This document shows, piece after piece, positions 1 to 8,823 of a stretch of 38,525 nucleotides of DNA (positions are counted from its first letter, which is position 1; every line of letters starts with the position of its first letter). Both the position numbers and the translations under genes were made by a program. Origin of the DNA: Acidobacteriales bacterium 13_1_40CM_3_55_5 (lineage in GTDB: Bacteria; Acidobacteriota; Terriglobia; Terriglobales; Acidobacteriaceae); assembly GCA_001918935.1 (NCBI GenBank), contig MNGW01000102.1, positions 1 to 38,525 on the forward strand, read 5' to 3'. A model generated the notes under the pieces. The model saw nothing but the letters and a program-made list of their open reading frames with translations, ran no database searches and was not told where the DNA came from.

Positions 1-1
1 A

Positions 2-514
2 GACAAAGTGCGTTGGATCGGAGCTTCCAATTTCGATGTCCAGCAATTGCGCCGCGCTCAGGACATCGCCCCCGTAACTTCTCTGCAGCCTCGGTATTCA
101 CTGGTGCATCGCGAGATCGAAGACGAGATCCTGCCCTATTGTCTGGAGCAACACATCGGAGTCATCGTTTATTCGCCGATGGCTTCCGGCCTTCTGACCG
201 GCGCCATGACCCGCGAGCGCGCCGCCAGGCTGCCCCAGGACGACTGGCGCAAGGGACATCTGGACTTTACGGAACCAAATCTCTCTCGCAATCTGGCGCT
301 GGTCGAGCGTTTGCGGGAGATTGGCCAACGCCACAACCGTTCTGTCGGGGAAGTCGCAATCGCCTGGACGCTGCACCATCCCGCCGTGACCGGCGCCATC
401 GTTGGCGCCCGCAATGCCAGGCAAGCAGAGGGAGTCATGGGCGCCGGCGATTTGCGCCTCGCCGATGAGGAAATAAACGAGATCGAAGACTTCTTCGAAG
501 AGACTGCGGCCTAA
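2..514 (+). CDS. Aldo/keto reductase, C-terminal part (5' end outside window)
   Basis: This is the C-terminal 170 residues of an NADPH-dependent aldo/keto reductase of the YajO/Tas-like group, (beta/alpha)8 barrel oxidoreductases that reduce aldehydes and ketones. The frame is open through the window edge (Asp-Lys before the Val/Met at position 8), so the gene starts upstream. The visible part contains the conserved strand motif IGASNFD, the QPRYSLVHRE segment, the YSPMASGLLTG loop that lies near the cofactor, and the late AIVGARNARQ motif that binds the NADP 2'-phosphate region in this family. The catalytic Asp-Tyr-Lys-His residues lie mostly in the missing N-terminal half. The substrate cannot be predicted. 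The gene ends in TAA and is followed by a 57-nt gap. Confidence 0.9.
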   Translation, partial: DKVRWIGASNFDVQQLRRAQDIAPVTSLQPRYSLVHREIEDEILPYCLEQHIGVIVYSPMASGLLTGAMTRERAARLPQDDWRKGHLDFTEPNLSRNLALVERLREIGQRHNRSVGEVAIAWTLHHPAVTGAIVGARNARQAEGVMGAGDLRLADEEINEIEDFFEETAA

Positions 515-571
515 CGGGAATTTCACCGCGCACCGACAGTTCGGTCGCCGCGATTCGACACACTTGCCTCA

Positions 572-784
572 ATGTGCAGCGACACGGGCAGTCGCCTTCT
601 GGGGTTTGCTCAGGCTGGCAGAAACCATCTCCGTAAAAACATCGGGGGGCACGTAGCCGCTGCGCACGCAGTGAAGGATGCAGGCAAGGACATTGGCAAA
701 GGGAGCGAGAAGGGAACCAAGGTGATCGTTTACTCCAGCGAAGATGCAGGGAAGAAAGTAGCGCACTTCTTCGAGAAGATGTGA
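572..784 (+). CDS. Small lysine-rich hypothetical protein
   Basis: A 70-residue frame whose second half is a Lys/Gly/Asp-rich amphipathic stretch (VKDAGKDIGKGSEKGTKV, then DAGKKVAHFFEKM). I recognise no family with confidence; the repeated K-D-A/T-G-K-D-x-G-K-G pattern resembles short repetitive Lys/Ala-rich proteins found in Acidobacteriota. There is no clear ribosome binding site before the ATG, and the first 25 residues look less protein-like than the rest, so the true start may lie inside or the gene may be a remnant of a longer one. The antisense frame over the same span is no more convincing. Confidence 0.35.
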   Translation: MCSDTGSRLLGFAQAGRNHLRKNIGGHVAAAHAVKDAGKDIGKGSEKGTKVIVYSSEDAGKKVAHFFEKM

Positions 785-913
785 ATCGGCAGGGAAACTG
801 CTGCTCGGATCCTCGGATCGACCAGACGAACGAAAGTTTCCCTGCGATTAGGACAGTCGGAACCTGTCCGTCACCTACGATGGTCTTTTCCAGACGATGA
901 CATCGAAGGCAAA

Positions 914-957
914 CTGAATACCCAGCCGCCGTCCACTGAGGTCAACTGGGTATTTAG
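914..957 (-). terminator. Hairpin just past the 961-1647 gene
   Basis: A 12-bp stem (914-925 with 946-957, one G-T wobble, arms containing ATACCCAG and CTGGGTAT) encloses a 20-nt loop and begins 3 nt downstream of the stop codon of the minus-strand secreted protein gene. There is no strong T tract, so it could be a Rho-independent terminator of weak type or an mRNA 3'-end stabiliser. Confidence 0.5.
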
Positions 958-960
958 CCT

Positions 961-1647
961 CTACCAACAGGGGTGCACTGGAGCAATGGACGCCAGATTA
1001 CTTTTATTGTTAATCGACTGACTTACCAGTGCCCAGACGCCATTTTGCAGTGTGGAGTACGTCCACTTCACCAAACCAACCCCTTTCTGGTAGGCGAAGG
1101 TCTCCTTATACTTGCAGCCTTGGAAAGTGGAACTGCAGGCATAGCGATACACCATCGTCAAGGTAGGCAGGCCAGGCGGAATATTTCCACCAACATTTAA
1201 AGTGGTGGGTCCCCAAATCTCACTAATGATGTTTCCCAAGGTGTGGCTGGTGTACGAGCTGCAAGATGAATAGACCCTAAAGCCCGAACTGCTGGAGGGA
1301 ACTGTAACCGTGGCGATCTTACCGCCGCTTGTGCTCGGAATCTTTATGCACCTCGGTGTCCATTTGATCGGTGTGTTGAAGATTTTGTAGGTGTGAGGAT
1401 CGGTCCATTTGTATTCGGTGATCGATTGATAGATGAAGTTCTGGTCGAACAGATTAATATCCCACGGATATCCGGCCGAAGACTTCACCCAATAAAAAGT
1501 CCCGCTCATGGGGTACACCATGTTGTAATGACCGTTCTTTGTGTCCGGTTGCGGGGCCATCCACTTAAGCATGTCGTACTGCGTGGACTTGCAGACTTGA
1601 CCGAGAGCTGGCGCCGCGAAAAGGCAAATTAAAAGACACCATTTCAT
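961..1647 (-). CDS. Secreted hypothetical protein
   Basis: A 228-residue protein with a clear N-terminal signal peptide (MKWCLLICLFAAPALG, cleavage likely before QVCK), so it is exported. The mature part is rich in Tyr, Trp, Ser and Thr and has several cysteines (for example near residues 100, 130, 170 and 178 and the C-terminal HPCW), suggesting a disulfide-stabilised beta-rich secreted protein. I recognise no domain. A good Shine-Dalgarno (GGGGAGGACC) precedes the ATG at 1647, which fixes the start. The gene stands alone, with a hairpin directly after its stop. Confidence 0.75.
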   Translation of the reverse strand: MKWCLLICLFAAPALGQVCKSTQYDMLKWMAPQPDTKNGHYNMVYPMSGTFYWVKSSAGYPWDINLFDQNFIYQSITEYKWTDPHTYKIFNTPIKWTPRCIKIPSTSGGKIATVTVPSSSSGFRVYSSCSSYTSHTLGNIISEIWGPTTLNVGGNIPPGLPTLTMVYRYACSSTFQGCKYKETFAYQKGVGLVKWTYSTLQNGVWALVSQSINNKSNLASIAPVHPCW

Positions 1648-2145
1648 GTTGAGGTCCTCCCCTTTTGCTGAATTACTTGCTCCCCTGAAACCCTCTGCTC
1701 GACCCTTCGGATCCCTATGTCTGGCTCTGGCCCGCCGAAACCCGCGACGATCCGGCAGTTGCTGATTTTGCAGCTGGCCGAAGAACCGTAAACAAATTTC
1801 CCTGGTACCTTTTTCGTGGCTCGAGCCGTTAAATGGTCAATGCTTTAAACGCGAGACGGATGTTGGGGGCACAATAGTGCGGTTGGAGCAGGAGAACAAT
1901 CAGCGAAAAACCTTAGTAGCTGTTCAAAGTGGGACTGGGGGGTCCTGATAGCCGCTCAGACGACAATCAGCCAATCCCGCGGAGAAGCTGAAAAGCCTAT
2001 GAAAATCGCCGGCAAAACGTCTTTCTTGTCAGGAAGAGAAAGGGCGATACCAGGTGAATATCCTGGTTACCCATCATGGTTACTAAAGAGGATGCCCTGA
2101 CGGGAATTCATCATGCCGTAACAAACATCCTGTCAAATAGGGAGT
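1648..2145. other. Intergenic region between divergent genes
   Basis: About 500 nt with no convincing gene. It separates the minus-strand secreted protein (start 1647) from the plus-strand phosphoesterase (start 2146), so it must hold both promoters; I could not identify either with confidence. The only structure noticed is a small inverted repeat, ACCAGG/CCTGGT at 2049-2054 and 2062-2067, about 80 nt before the phosphoesterase start, possibly an operator or leader hairpin. A short frame from 2076 into the phosphoesterase is out of frame with it and is not a gene. Confidence 0.5.
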
Positions 2146-2955
2146 ATGAAGACGCCGTGTTACGACACGGTGATCCTTTCGGACCTGCACTTGGGTTCAG
2201 AGGTAAGCCGTGCCGAAGCTGCCTTGCAGATGCTGAAAGCGGTTTCATTCAGCCGCTTGATCCTGCTAGGCGATATTTTCTGTGATCTCAATTTCCGCCG
2301 GCTCAAGAAAGAACACTGGCAATTTCTCGGTTACATTCGCAAGCTGTCGAATCCTAAACGCGGCATCACGGTGGTTTGGGTTGAGGGTAATCACGATCAT
2401 GGTCTTTCTGACGTGATGTCCCACCTTGTCGGTATTGATGTTTACCAGCAATATGAATGGGATTTTGAGGGCGTCCATCACCTGGCCATTCATGGACACC
2501 AGTTCGACCGCTTCCTGGTCAGCAATCGTCTGCTAAGCAACATCTTTACAGCATTCCACGACCAACTCCAGAAGGTCTCGTTCGGACGAAAACGCATCGT
2601 CAATTTTCTGGAGCGTTTCGATACGGTTTGGTTACGTCTTTCCAGCAAAGTGGCGTCCGGGGCTTTGGGCTACGGCAAAACGCTACATGCCCAGCGTGTC
2701 TTTTGCGGTCATACCCACGAAGCGATGCAGGTCAAAAGGGACGGAGTCGAGTATTTCAACAGTGGCAGTTGGACTCAGCAAAGAGCCACGTACATCACGA
2801 TTGATTCTACGGGGGTCACCATCCATGACTATGAAGAGCGAATTGACGATAATTATTCCGGCGAAGAACGAAGCGAAACTGATTCCGAATTTGCTGAGCT
2901 CTCTCATTCTTCAGGACTATCCGCAGATCTCGAGTACGAAAATATACCTGGCTGA
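2146..2955 (+). CDS. Calcineurin-like metallophosphoesterase, LpxH-like
   Basis: A 269-residue two-metal phosphoesterase resembling the UDP-2,3-diacylglucosamine hydrolase (LpxH) branch, which makes lipid X in lipid A synthesis. All metal-ligand blocks are present in order: SDLHLG (Asp13, His15), LGDIF (Asp43), GNHDH (Asn82, His83), IHGHQ (His116, His118) and CGHTH (His189, His191). LpxH proper is usually about 240 residues, and relatives act on other substrates, so the lipid A role is inference. A GGGAG lies only one nucleotide before the ATG, which is unusually tight, but no other start keeps strand 1 of the fold. The last 43 codons are read in a second frame by the following glycosyltransferase gene, and this tail is probably not conserved. 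Confidence 0.85.
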   Translation: MKTPCYDTVILSDLHLGSEVSRAEAALQMLKAVSFSRLILLGDIFCDLNFRRLKKEHWQFLGYIRKLSNPKRGITVVWVEGNHDHGLSDVMSHLVGIDVYQQYEWDFEGVHHLAIHGHQFDRFLVSNRLLSNIFTAFHDQLQKVSFGRKRIVNFLERFDTVWLRLSSKVASGALGYGKTLHAQRVFCGHTHEAMQVKRDGVEYFNSGSWTQQRATYITIDSTGVTIHDYEERIDDNYSGEERSETDSEFAELSHSSGLSADLEYENIPG

Positions 2956-3550
2956 CGCGGGCTCCACGGACGGTACTCCCGAGATTGCGTCCAGCTACGG
3001 GAAGTGGCTCGACATTGACGTGATCCCTGGAGGGCTTCCCTCAGTGGGCAGGAATGCCGGCGCCAGCCGCGCGTGCACTCCGTACGTCTTGTTCATCGAC
3101 GCCGACATCGAACTCCTGGATCAAACCCTGATTCGCAGAACGATGGAACTAGCTAAACGAAGAGATCTTCACTGCGTTACTACAAACATCGTTTGCCCCG
3201 GGGGCTCCAGGTGGGACCGGATGCTTTACCAGGGCAATAACTTCATGCAGCAGCTCTCGCGTTTGTACAAGCCTTTCAGCACAGGCATGTTCATGCTTTT
3301 TGACAAGGCTCAGTTCGATGCGCTTGGAGGATTCCACGAACAGGCACTTTATGCGGAAGATTATTTGCTAAGCCAAAAAGTGAAGGGCGGCAAATTTGGA
3401 ATCGTCCGAGGATCCGTACAAACGACCAATCGCCGGTTCAAGAAAATGGGGCACTTGAAGTTGATCCGCCTATTCTTGAACACGGCATTGCACACTCACC
3501 GGGAGAGTTTCTTTCTGCGCGATCACAAGTACTGGCATTCGGAAGCGTAA
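2825..3550 (+). CDS. Glycosyltransferase family 2
   Basis: A GT-A fold family 2 glycosyltransferase of about 241 residues. Near the N-terminus are the nucleotide-binding strand TIIIPAKNEA, the DAGSTDGTPEIA motif and the metal-binding LFIDADIEL (the DXD-equivalent). The GRNAGA motif before it is typical of family members that transfer a sugar from a nucleotide donor. A hydrophobic MFMLFDK...GGFHE acceptor-side motif follows. Start codons at 2825 or 2831 fit (MTMKSELTIII). Upstream sequence in this frame encodes nothing family-like, so the gene starts inside the preceding phosphoesterase with a 131-nt overlap, suggesting translational coupling. There is no membrane segment. A role in cell-envelope glycoconjugate synthesis alongside the LpxH-like neighbour is plausible but unproven. 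Confidence 0.85.
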   Translation: MTMKSELTIIIPAKNEAKLIPNLLSSLILQDYPQISSTKIYLADAGSTDGTPEIASSYGKWLDIDVIPGGLPSVGRNAGASRACTPYVLFIDADIELLDQTLIRRTMELAKRRDLHCVTTNIVCPGGSRWDRMLYQGNNFMQQLSRLYKPFSTGMFMLFDKAQFDALGGFHEQALYAEDYLLSQKVKGGKFGIVRGSVQTTNRRFKKMGHLKLIRLFLNTALHTHRESFFLRDHKYWHSEA

Positions 3551-3559
3551 CGCCCGGTG

Positions 3560-3591
3560 CAGGCGCGCTCCTGTCCAAAGGAGAGCGCCTG
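3560..3591. terminator. Bidirectional hairpin between convergent genes
   Basis: A 13-bp GC-rich stem with one mismatch (3560-3572 against 3579-3591, arms CAGGCGCGCTCCT and AGGAGAGCGCCTG) and a 6-nt loop. It lies between the 3' ends of the glycosyltransferase (stop at 3550) and the minus-strand propeller gene (stop at 3615), the expected place for a shared terminator. No long T run follows on either side. Confidence 0.65.
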
Positions 3592-3614
3592 CTCATTCGA
3601 CTAAGCTGACCAAT

Positions 3615-4678
3615 TCATTGAGGCTGCAACCGGCCGAACAATCCATCCGCTTCGCCATTGATTCCCGCGGAGAAGAAAAGGGCATTTGACGGGGCGGTCG
3701 AATTGCCAAAGGTGATCATCCACAGTCCGTCAATTGACAAAACAGCGCCATTCTTGTTGAGCAGTTGACCCACAAAGGCTCCCGTCACGGGGTTAAAGGC
3801 GCTGATGCGTCCGTCCCCGAAATTGCCTACCAGCAAATCGTTGCTGAAACGTCCGAAATTTGCTGGCGCCAGGGCTAATCCCCACGGCGAGTTCAACACG
3901 CCCCCGGAGATCAATCGGCGCAACTTGTTGCCACTGGTATCGAACACGTCCACAAAACCATGGTGCGGTCCTGCGAGATCGTCTTTCTTGTTTTCCTGCT
4001 GTTCCGCAAAAGTGACGTAGAGCTTGCCATTGATATTGCGAATGTTAAAGGGCGCGAAACCTGGCAAGACATTGATATCCGTGAAAGTCTTTACCAATTG
4101 GAAATGCGAGTTATACATTTCCACAACACCATCGTGGAAATTGGTGGCATAAAGAAAATTTCCCCTTGAAGTTTGAGCCGACGCTAGTCCCTTGTAAACT
4201 GCGCTAAGACCCGAGTTATCCACCACCCGGATAGCGCGCATGAGATTTACGCCGGGGTTCCAGCCGCTGATAGTGCCGTCTTCGGTCACGAAGATAAAAA
4301 TCGCCGGACCCGAAGTGCCATTTCCGGATACGACAAAGTCGTCAGTGCCATTGAAAACTGTTCCGGTGGGTGTGGACGGTCCCTTGCTTCCCTCGGGGGG
4401 AGGGATGGTTACGATGAGAGGGACTTGAGTTCCATCTGGCCCGTAGAGAGTAGACACTCCAGTTCCATTGCCCGACACCCAGAATGGACTTGTCGGTCCG
4501 AACGATATTCCCCATGGATTTTTCAGATGTGGGTCGGTAACAGCGGCCATTCCCGGAATGTCCGAACCAGATTAGTTTGCGAATAACGTTGCGCCAGGGC
4601 CGTGCTAGAAATGGCGAGAACGGCAAGGAGCGCAGTGATGACGCTTGAACTGAATCGAGATTTAGGGAGAGCACACAT
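3615..4678 (-). pseudogene. TIGR03118-type beta-propeller protein, split by a one-base deletion
   Basis: The body (4550 to 3615, 311 residues) matches the secreted TIGR03118 family: NPWGISFGP, WVSGNGTG, TGTVFNG, then repeated propeller strands such as LLVGNFGDGRISAFN. That frame has no signal peptide and meets a stop at 4574. In the adjacent frame an ATG at 4678, preceded by AGAAAGG, encodes a textbook signal peptide ending STALAQ and then QTNLVR. The family normally reads TNLV-x-DIPGMAA. Here the GAC-ATT-CCG-GGA-ATG codons at 4562-4548 sit one base out of step, as if one G of a GGG run near 4562 were missing. So the full gene is probably 4678-3615 with a -1 lesion or sequencing error. Function in the family is unknown. 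Confidence 0.8.
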
Positions 4679-4812
4679 GCATTACCTTTCTGAAATCGGA
4701 GGGTTTTAGGGCGTTCTAGGCGAGGCGGCGGCCAGTTCGTCCCAGCTCAGAAAGTAGATGATTGCCTGACCCCCAATTGTCAAAGCGTCATCACGAAATT
4801 GTCATTTCTTTG

Positions 4813-6219
4813 TTAAAGCTGTCTTTTGGGCTGAGCGGAGGGAGAGCAGAATTTCTCGGCAATCTCGGAAGAAATTCCATTTGCTCGCCGAATCGCACTA
4901 TACAGGCGGCCGCTGTCACGCATGGTGCGTCCTTGAGTGGCAGGATCCAGGGCTACGAGACCGAACCGCAGTCGCCAACCTTCAGTCCATTCGAAATTGT
5001 CGGTGAGCGTCCAATGGAAATAGCCGCGAATGTCGTGACCTTCCTCTACTGTTTTGTGCAATGCACTTATCGCGTTCACCATCAGCCAGGGACGGATCCG
5101 GTCATCCGCGTCAGGGACGCCATTCTCCAAGATGTAAATGGGTTTTCCCAATCGAGCGACACTCTGGACCGCTTCCCTGACGGCTTCTGGATAAGCTTCT
5201 CCGTACGGCTTATCAACTCCGCAGTCCCCTTGGGGAACATGTGGCGGTACGAATACGTTTCCAAAAAGCTGGGAGGCATGCCTCAGGCTGAAAGCGACAT
5301 GAAACCGGCTGTAAACGTTCAAACCAACAAAATCGCACGTGCCCTTCACTTCTTCGAGATGGGATGTAGCGAAGTTGAAAGGCAATGACAGCCGGCCATG
5401 TTCCATTAAGCTCAGAAAGGTCTCGTTGAAAAGCTGACGCAAGAGAGCCGCAATCCAGCGGTCCGCTGCAAATGCTCCATTTGCCGGCTCGAAGACCACA
5501 TAATTGTGAGCCCATCCCACCTGCGCCCCGGGCTGGAGTTCATGAATCGCATGAAAAGCGCGACCATGACAGGCCGCGATCCTGTTGACCACGCGCACGG
5601 CAGTAATGATTTTGCCCCTTCGACCGGGCGGGAATTCTCCGAGAACGTATCCCAGGGCCGCGTAAACATTCGGCTCGTTGAAGGTTACCCAGTGCTGGCA
5701 CAGATCTCCTAACTCCTCTACCACTCGACGCGTAAAAAGTTCGAACCGATCCGCGGCGTCCGCTGCCAGGAATGCACCTTCCTGCTCGAACCACCGCGGG
5801 TGTGTGAAGTGGTGTAGGCAGACCATGGGTTGAATATTGCGCTGACGCAAGGCGCTGAGCATTGTGCGGTACCGCCTGAACGCTGCGCTGTCCCAGTGAT
5901 CCCGCTGTGGCTCGACGCGGCTCCATTCGACTGATAAGCGAAGCGCATTCAATCCCATCTCCTGAGCTAAATCGAAATCTCGCTCCGCGTTGCTCCACCA
6001 ATCGCAGGCTTGTCCGCAGCGGTCGCCGGACCGGATACGGCCCGCCGCTTCCCAATCCGACCATTGATTATTATGGTTGCTGCCTTCTACTTGATGGGCG
6101 GCGGTCGATACTCCCCACAGGAAACCTGGACGGAATTGCTGGGGAAAAACCACATTCTCTGGAGCTTCATGAACGGCTGGTTTCTTGCGGCTTGAGGACC
6201 GTAGCATCCTGTTTGGCAT
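4813..6219 (-). CDS. Glycoside hydrolase family 1 (beta-glucosidase-like)
   Basis: A 468-residue GH1 retaining beta-glycosidase, full length for the family. The N-terminal signature FLWGVSTAAHQVEG is at residues 33-46; the acid/base is Glu182 in TFNEPN and the nucleophile Glu365 in YILENG. The aglycone/glycone pocket motif YFHWTLTDNFEW near residue 400 is also intact. There is no signal peptide, so the enzyme is probably cytoplasmic and would cleave small beta-glucosides or galactosides. The extra 20 or so basic residues before the GH1 domain (RSSSRKK) may not be translated: Met5 at 6207 is an alternative start, and neither has a strong Shine-Dalgarno. It follows no obvious operon partner. 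Confidence 0.93.
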   Translation of the reverse strand: MPNRMLRSSSRKKPAVHEAPENVVFPQQFRPGFLWGVSTAAHQVEGSNHNNQWSDWEAAGRIRSGDRCGQACDWWSNAERDFDLAQEMGLNALRLSVEWSRVEPQRDHWDSAAFRRYRTMLSALRQRNIQPMVCLHHFTHPRWFEQEGAFLAADAADRFELFTRRVVEELGDLCQHWVTFNEPNVYAALGYVLGEFPPGRRGKIITAVRVVNRIAACHGRAFHAIHELQPGAQVGWAHNYVVFEPANGAFAADRWIAALLRQLFNETFLSLMEHGRLSLPFNFATSHLEEVKGTCDFVGLNVYSRFHVAFSLRHASQLFGNVFVPPHVPQGDCGVDKPYGEAYPEAVREAVQSVARLGKPIYILENGVPDADDRIRPWLMVNAISALHKTVEEGHDIRGYFHWTLTDNFEWTEGWRLRFGLVALDPATQGRTMRDSGRLYSAIRRANGISSEIAEKFCSPSAQPKRQL

Positions 6220-6364
6220 TCTAAGCGATGTGGTCCGTTATGCGGCACGCTAAGTCGAATTGGGTTACGCGAGTCAGCTTACCCGGTTTGACTGATTCGA
6301 TTACTGAGAAACGTCCGCACAACCTGCTCGCAAAGTCAGTCGTCTAAGTGCCGGGAGGAACCAA

Positions 6365-6589
6365 ATGGCAGCCAAAAAAGGTTCGCGCAGGAAATCCGGC
6401 GGTCGTAAGTACGGTAAAGCCGCAGGCAAAACTGTAGAGAGCGCTATACGTCGCAAAAAGCGTGGGACGCTTCGCTCTGGCAAGGGCGGAAAAGGCGGCA
6501 AAGTCAAAAGTCGAAAGCAGGCCATTGCCATCGGCCTATCGGAAGCCCGCAAGAAAGGCGCTAAGGTCCCCAGGAAAAAAGCCAGCTAA
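6365..6589 (+). CDS. DUF6496-type small basic protein
   Basis: A 74-residue protein, about one third Lys plus Arg, preceded by a strong Shine-Dalgarno (GGGAGGAACC). The C-terminal half has the SRKQAIAIGLSEARKKGAKV block that I associate with DUF6496. The N-terminal half is a low-complexity Lys/Gly/Arg stretch. The composition suggests nucleic-acid binding, possibly histone-like; no function is established. It is a monocistronic gene between GH1 (divergent) and ppk1. Confidence 0.8.
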   Translation: MAAKKGSRRKSGGRKYGKAAGKTVESAIRRKKRGTLRSGKGGKGGKVKSRKQAIAIGLSEARKKGAKVPRKKAS

Positions 6590-6767
6590 GAATGTTCCAG
6601 GCCAGCGAACTTTGACGTCCCGCCTTCGTACGGAGGAACTGCTCGGGACACAAGGAATGGTCCGGCATTTTGTAATATTTCGCCGACCACGATAATCTAG
6701 TTACGGCTAGTCGCCATTGCTGACATCTGGCCTTCGGAAGTCTCCCCAGTTTCTGCAACTTTGGATT

Positions 6768-8817
6768 ATGTCCCGCATCTCCCTCGATAATCCGGCGTAT
6801 TACATCAACCGCGAGCTCTCGTGGTTAGCATTTAACCGCCGTGTGCTAGAAGAAGCTGAAGACGAAACAAATCCTCTTCTCGAACGGGTGAAATTCCTCT
6901 CCATCACTGCCAGCAATCTGGACGAGTTCGTGGAGGTGCGGGTCGCCGGCATGGGGCAGCAAATTGAGGATGGATACACCGAAGGCGGCCCTGACGGTCT
7001 CACTCTGCTGGAAGAACGCAATCTTGTATCCAGGGATATGCACGAGTTCGTGGATGACCAGTATCGCTGCTGGAACGAGAAGCTGCGTCCTGCACTCGCG
7101 GAGAATGGGATTCGCGTGCTCAGCATCGACGAACTGGATTCGCGAGCTCGTGAGTTTGTCGAGGATTATTGCGAGCGGGAGCTCGACTTGCTGCTGACCC
7201 CGGTGACCGTGGATCCCGCTCACCCGTTTCCCCGTGTGATCAATAAGGCTCTATGCGCGGCGTTCTTGTTGCGGCGTCGCCGCCGGTCTTCGCTGACTTA
7301 TACCGGCGTAGTGACGGTGCCGCGTGCGCTGCCACGGTTGGTGCGCCTGCCATCTGAGGGAACCGACGATTTCATTTTTTTAACCGATCTGGTTACTTTC
7401 CACGCTGCGCGCATGTATCACGGTTATGACATTGTGTCTTCGGCGGCATTCCGCGTGACCCGCAACAGCAATCTTTATCTGGCAGAAGAGGAATCTCGCA
7501 GCCTGCTGGAATCGGTCCGCACCGAATTGCATAACCGGCGCAAAGGCGACGCCGTGCGCCTGGAAATTGAAGCGGATGCCGATCCCGAGATCATTGAACG
7601 CTTGCGCACCAACTTCGAACTTCAACCATGGCAGGTTTTCCCCGTACATGGGCCGGTGAATCTGTCGCGCTTATTCAACATTTATGAGCAGACAGCACGT
7701 CCGGAGCTTAAATTCAAGACCTTCACGCCTCGCGAACTGCGGCTGACGGCTAAGTCCAAGGATCTGTTTGAGGAACTTCGCCGTCACGATATTTTGTTGC
7801 ATCATCCTTTTGATTCCTACGACGCAGTAAGCTCATTTATCGAATCGGCAGCCGAAGATCCGCGCGTGCTTTCCATCAAGCAGACGCTTTACCGGACCAG
7901 CGAACACTCGCTCATCGTGCCCGCACTTATTTCCGCCGCGCTGGTCGCGCGACCTGGAGGACGCGGGGGTGCAGGTCTTCCACGGACTGGTAGGCCTGAA
8001 AACCCATTGCAAACTGTCATTGCTCGTGCGGCGCGACCCCGATGGTGTTGCACGCCGTTATGCTCATTTGGGAACGGGTAATTACAATACGGCGACAGCC
8101 CGAATCTATACTGATTTGAGCTTATTGACGTCTGATCCCGAGATCACTGGCGCGGTTCACGACGTCTTCAGTTTTCTGACCGCTTACGCCGAGCATCCGA
8201 ATTATGCTCCGCTGCTGGTCGCGCCGTTGGATCTTGCGGAGCACTGCCTGGCCCTGATTAACCGCGAAGCTGAACACGCCCGTCGTGGTTTGCCGGCTCG
8301 CATCATTGCCAAGATGAACGCCTTGCTCGACAAGAACATCATTATGGCGCTCTATCGCGCATCCCAGGCCGGCGTGGAGATCGATCTGATTGTGCGCGGG
8401 ATGTGTGCTTTGCGTCCTGGGATCCGTGGGGTGAGCGACAATATCCGGGTTAGAAGCATAGTTGGACGCTTTCTCGAGCACAGTCGTATTTTTTACTTCG
8501 ACTGGATGCCGCGCAATCTCTATGATCGAGTGGAAGTAATGTTCCCGCTCAAGGATGCCATGCTTCGGGACCGCGTTAAGCACGAGATACTTGAGTCCCA
8601 ATTGGCCGACAGATTGAAATCCCGCATCTTACAGAAGGATGGAAGATATACTCGTGCCTGGCAAGGGCAGGGCAGGCGCAAACCGATCAGTGGGCCATCC
8701 GCTTTCAGCGCGCAGGAATTTTTGATGGGACTGGCTGAAGGAAAACAGGTTTTGGACTCGATTCCGCTTTTGTCTGCACCCAAGAAACGTCGCAGCGTCA
8801 CCGTAAAGGAACGATAA
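6768..8817 (+). pseudogene. ppk1: Polyphosphate kinase 1, broken by a frameshifting internal deletion
   Basis: PPK1 transfers the ATP gamma-phosphate to polyphosphate at the membrane. The first part (6768 to about 7941) carries the N and head domains (NRELSWLAFNRRVLEEA, SNLDEFVEVRVAGM) and ends with KQTLYR, whose Arg corresponds to E. coli Arg375. From about 7942 the family sequence continues in another frame (RDLEDAGVQVFHGLVGLKTH). This holds the equivalents of catalytic His435 (codon 8005) and His592 (codon 8479, FLEHSR), and runs to 8817. Comparison with E. coli PPK shows about 23 residues (391-413), roughly 68 nt, missing at the junction, including the ARFDE segment with Arg405. As read, the first frame stops at 8081. 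The start at 6768 (MSRISLDNP) fits the family. sixA follows 6 nt downstream. Confidence 0.9.
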
Positions 8818-8823
8818 GCCGAC

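Noticed and set aside
2076-2285. 69-codon plus-strand frame before the phosphoesterase
   Set aside because: It runs into the phosphoesterase in a different frame and shows no protein-like features.
4762-5388. 208-codon plus-strand frame over the 3' half of GH1
   Set aside because: Antisense to conserved GH1 motifs; no ribosome binding site or domain.
5540-6064. 174-codon frame overlapping the GH1 gene in another minus frame
   Set aside because: The GH1 frame has all catalytic motifs; the other is Arg/Ser-rich shadow sequence.
6285-6320. TTGACT as a possible -35 box upstream of the DUF6496 gene
   Set aside because: No acceptable -10 hexamer at 16-18 nt, so no promoter is claimed.
6617-6649. 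Inverted repeat GTCCCG/CGGGAC after the DUF6496 gene, with CGTACG inside
   Set aside because: Only six base pairs with a long imperfect interior and no T tract; not reported as a terminator.
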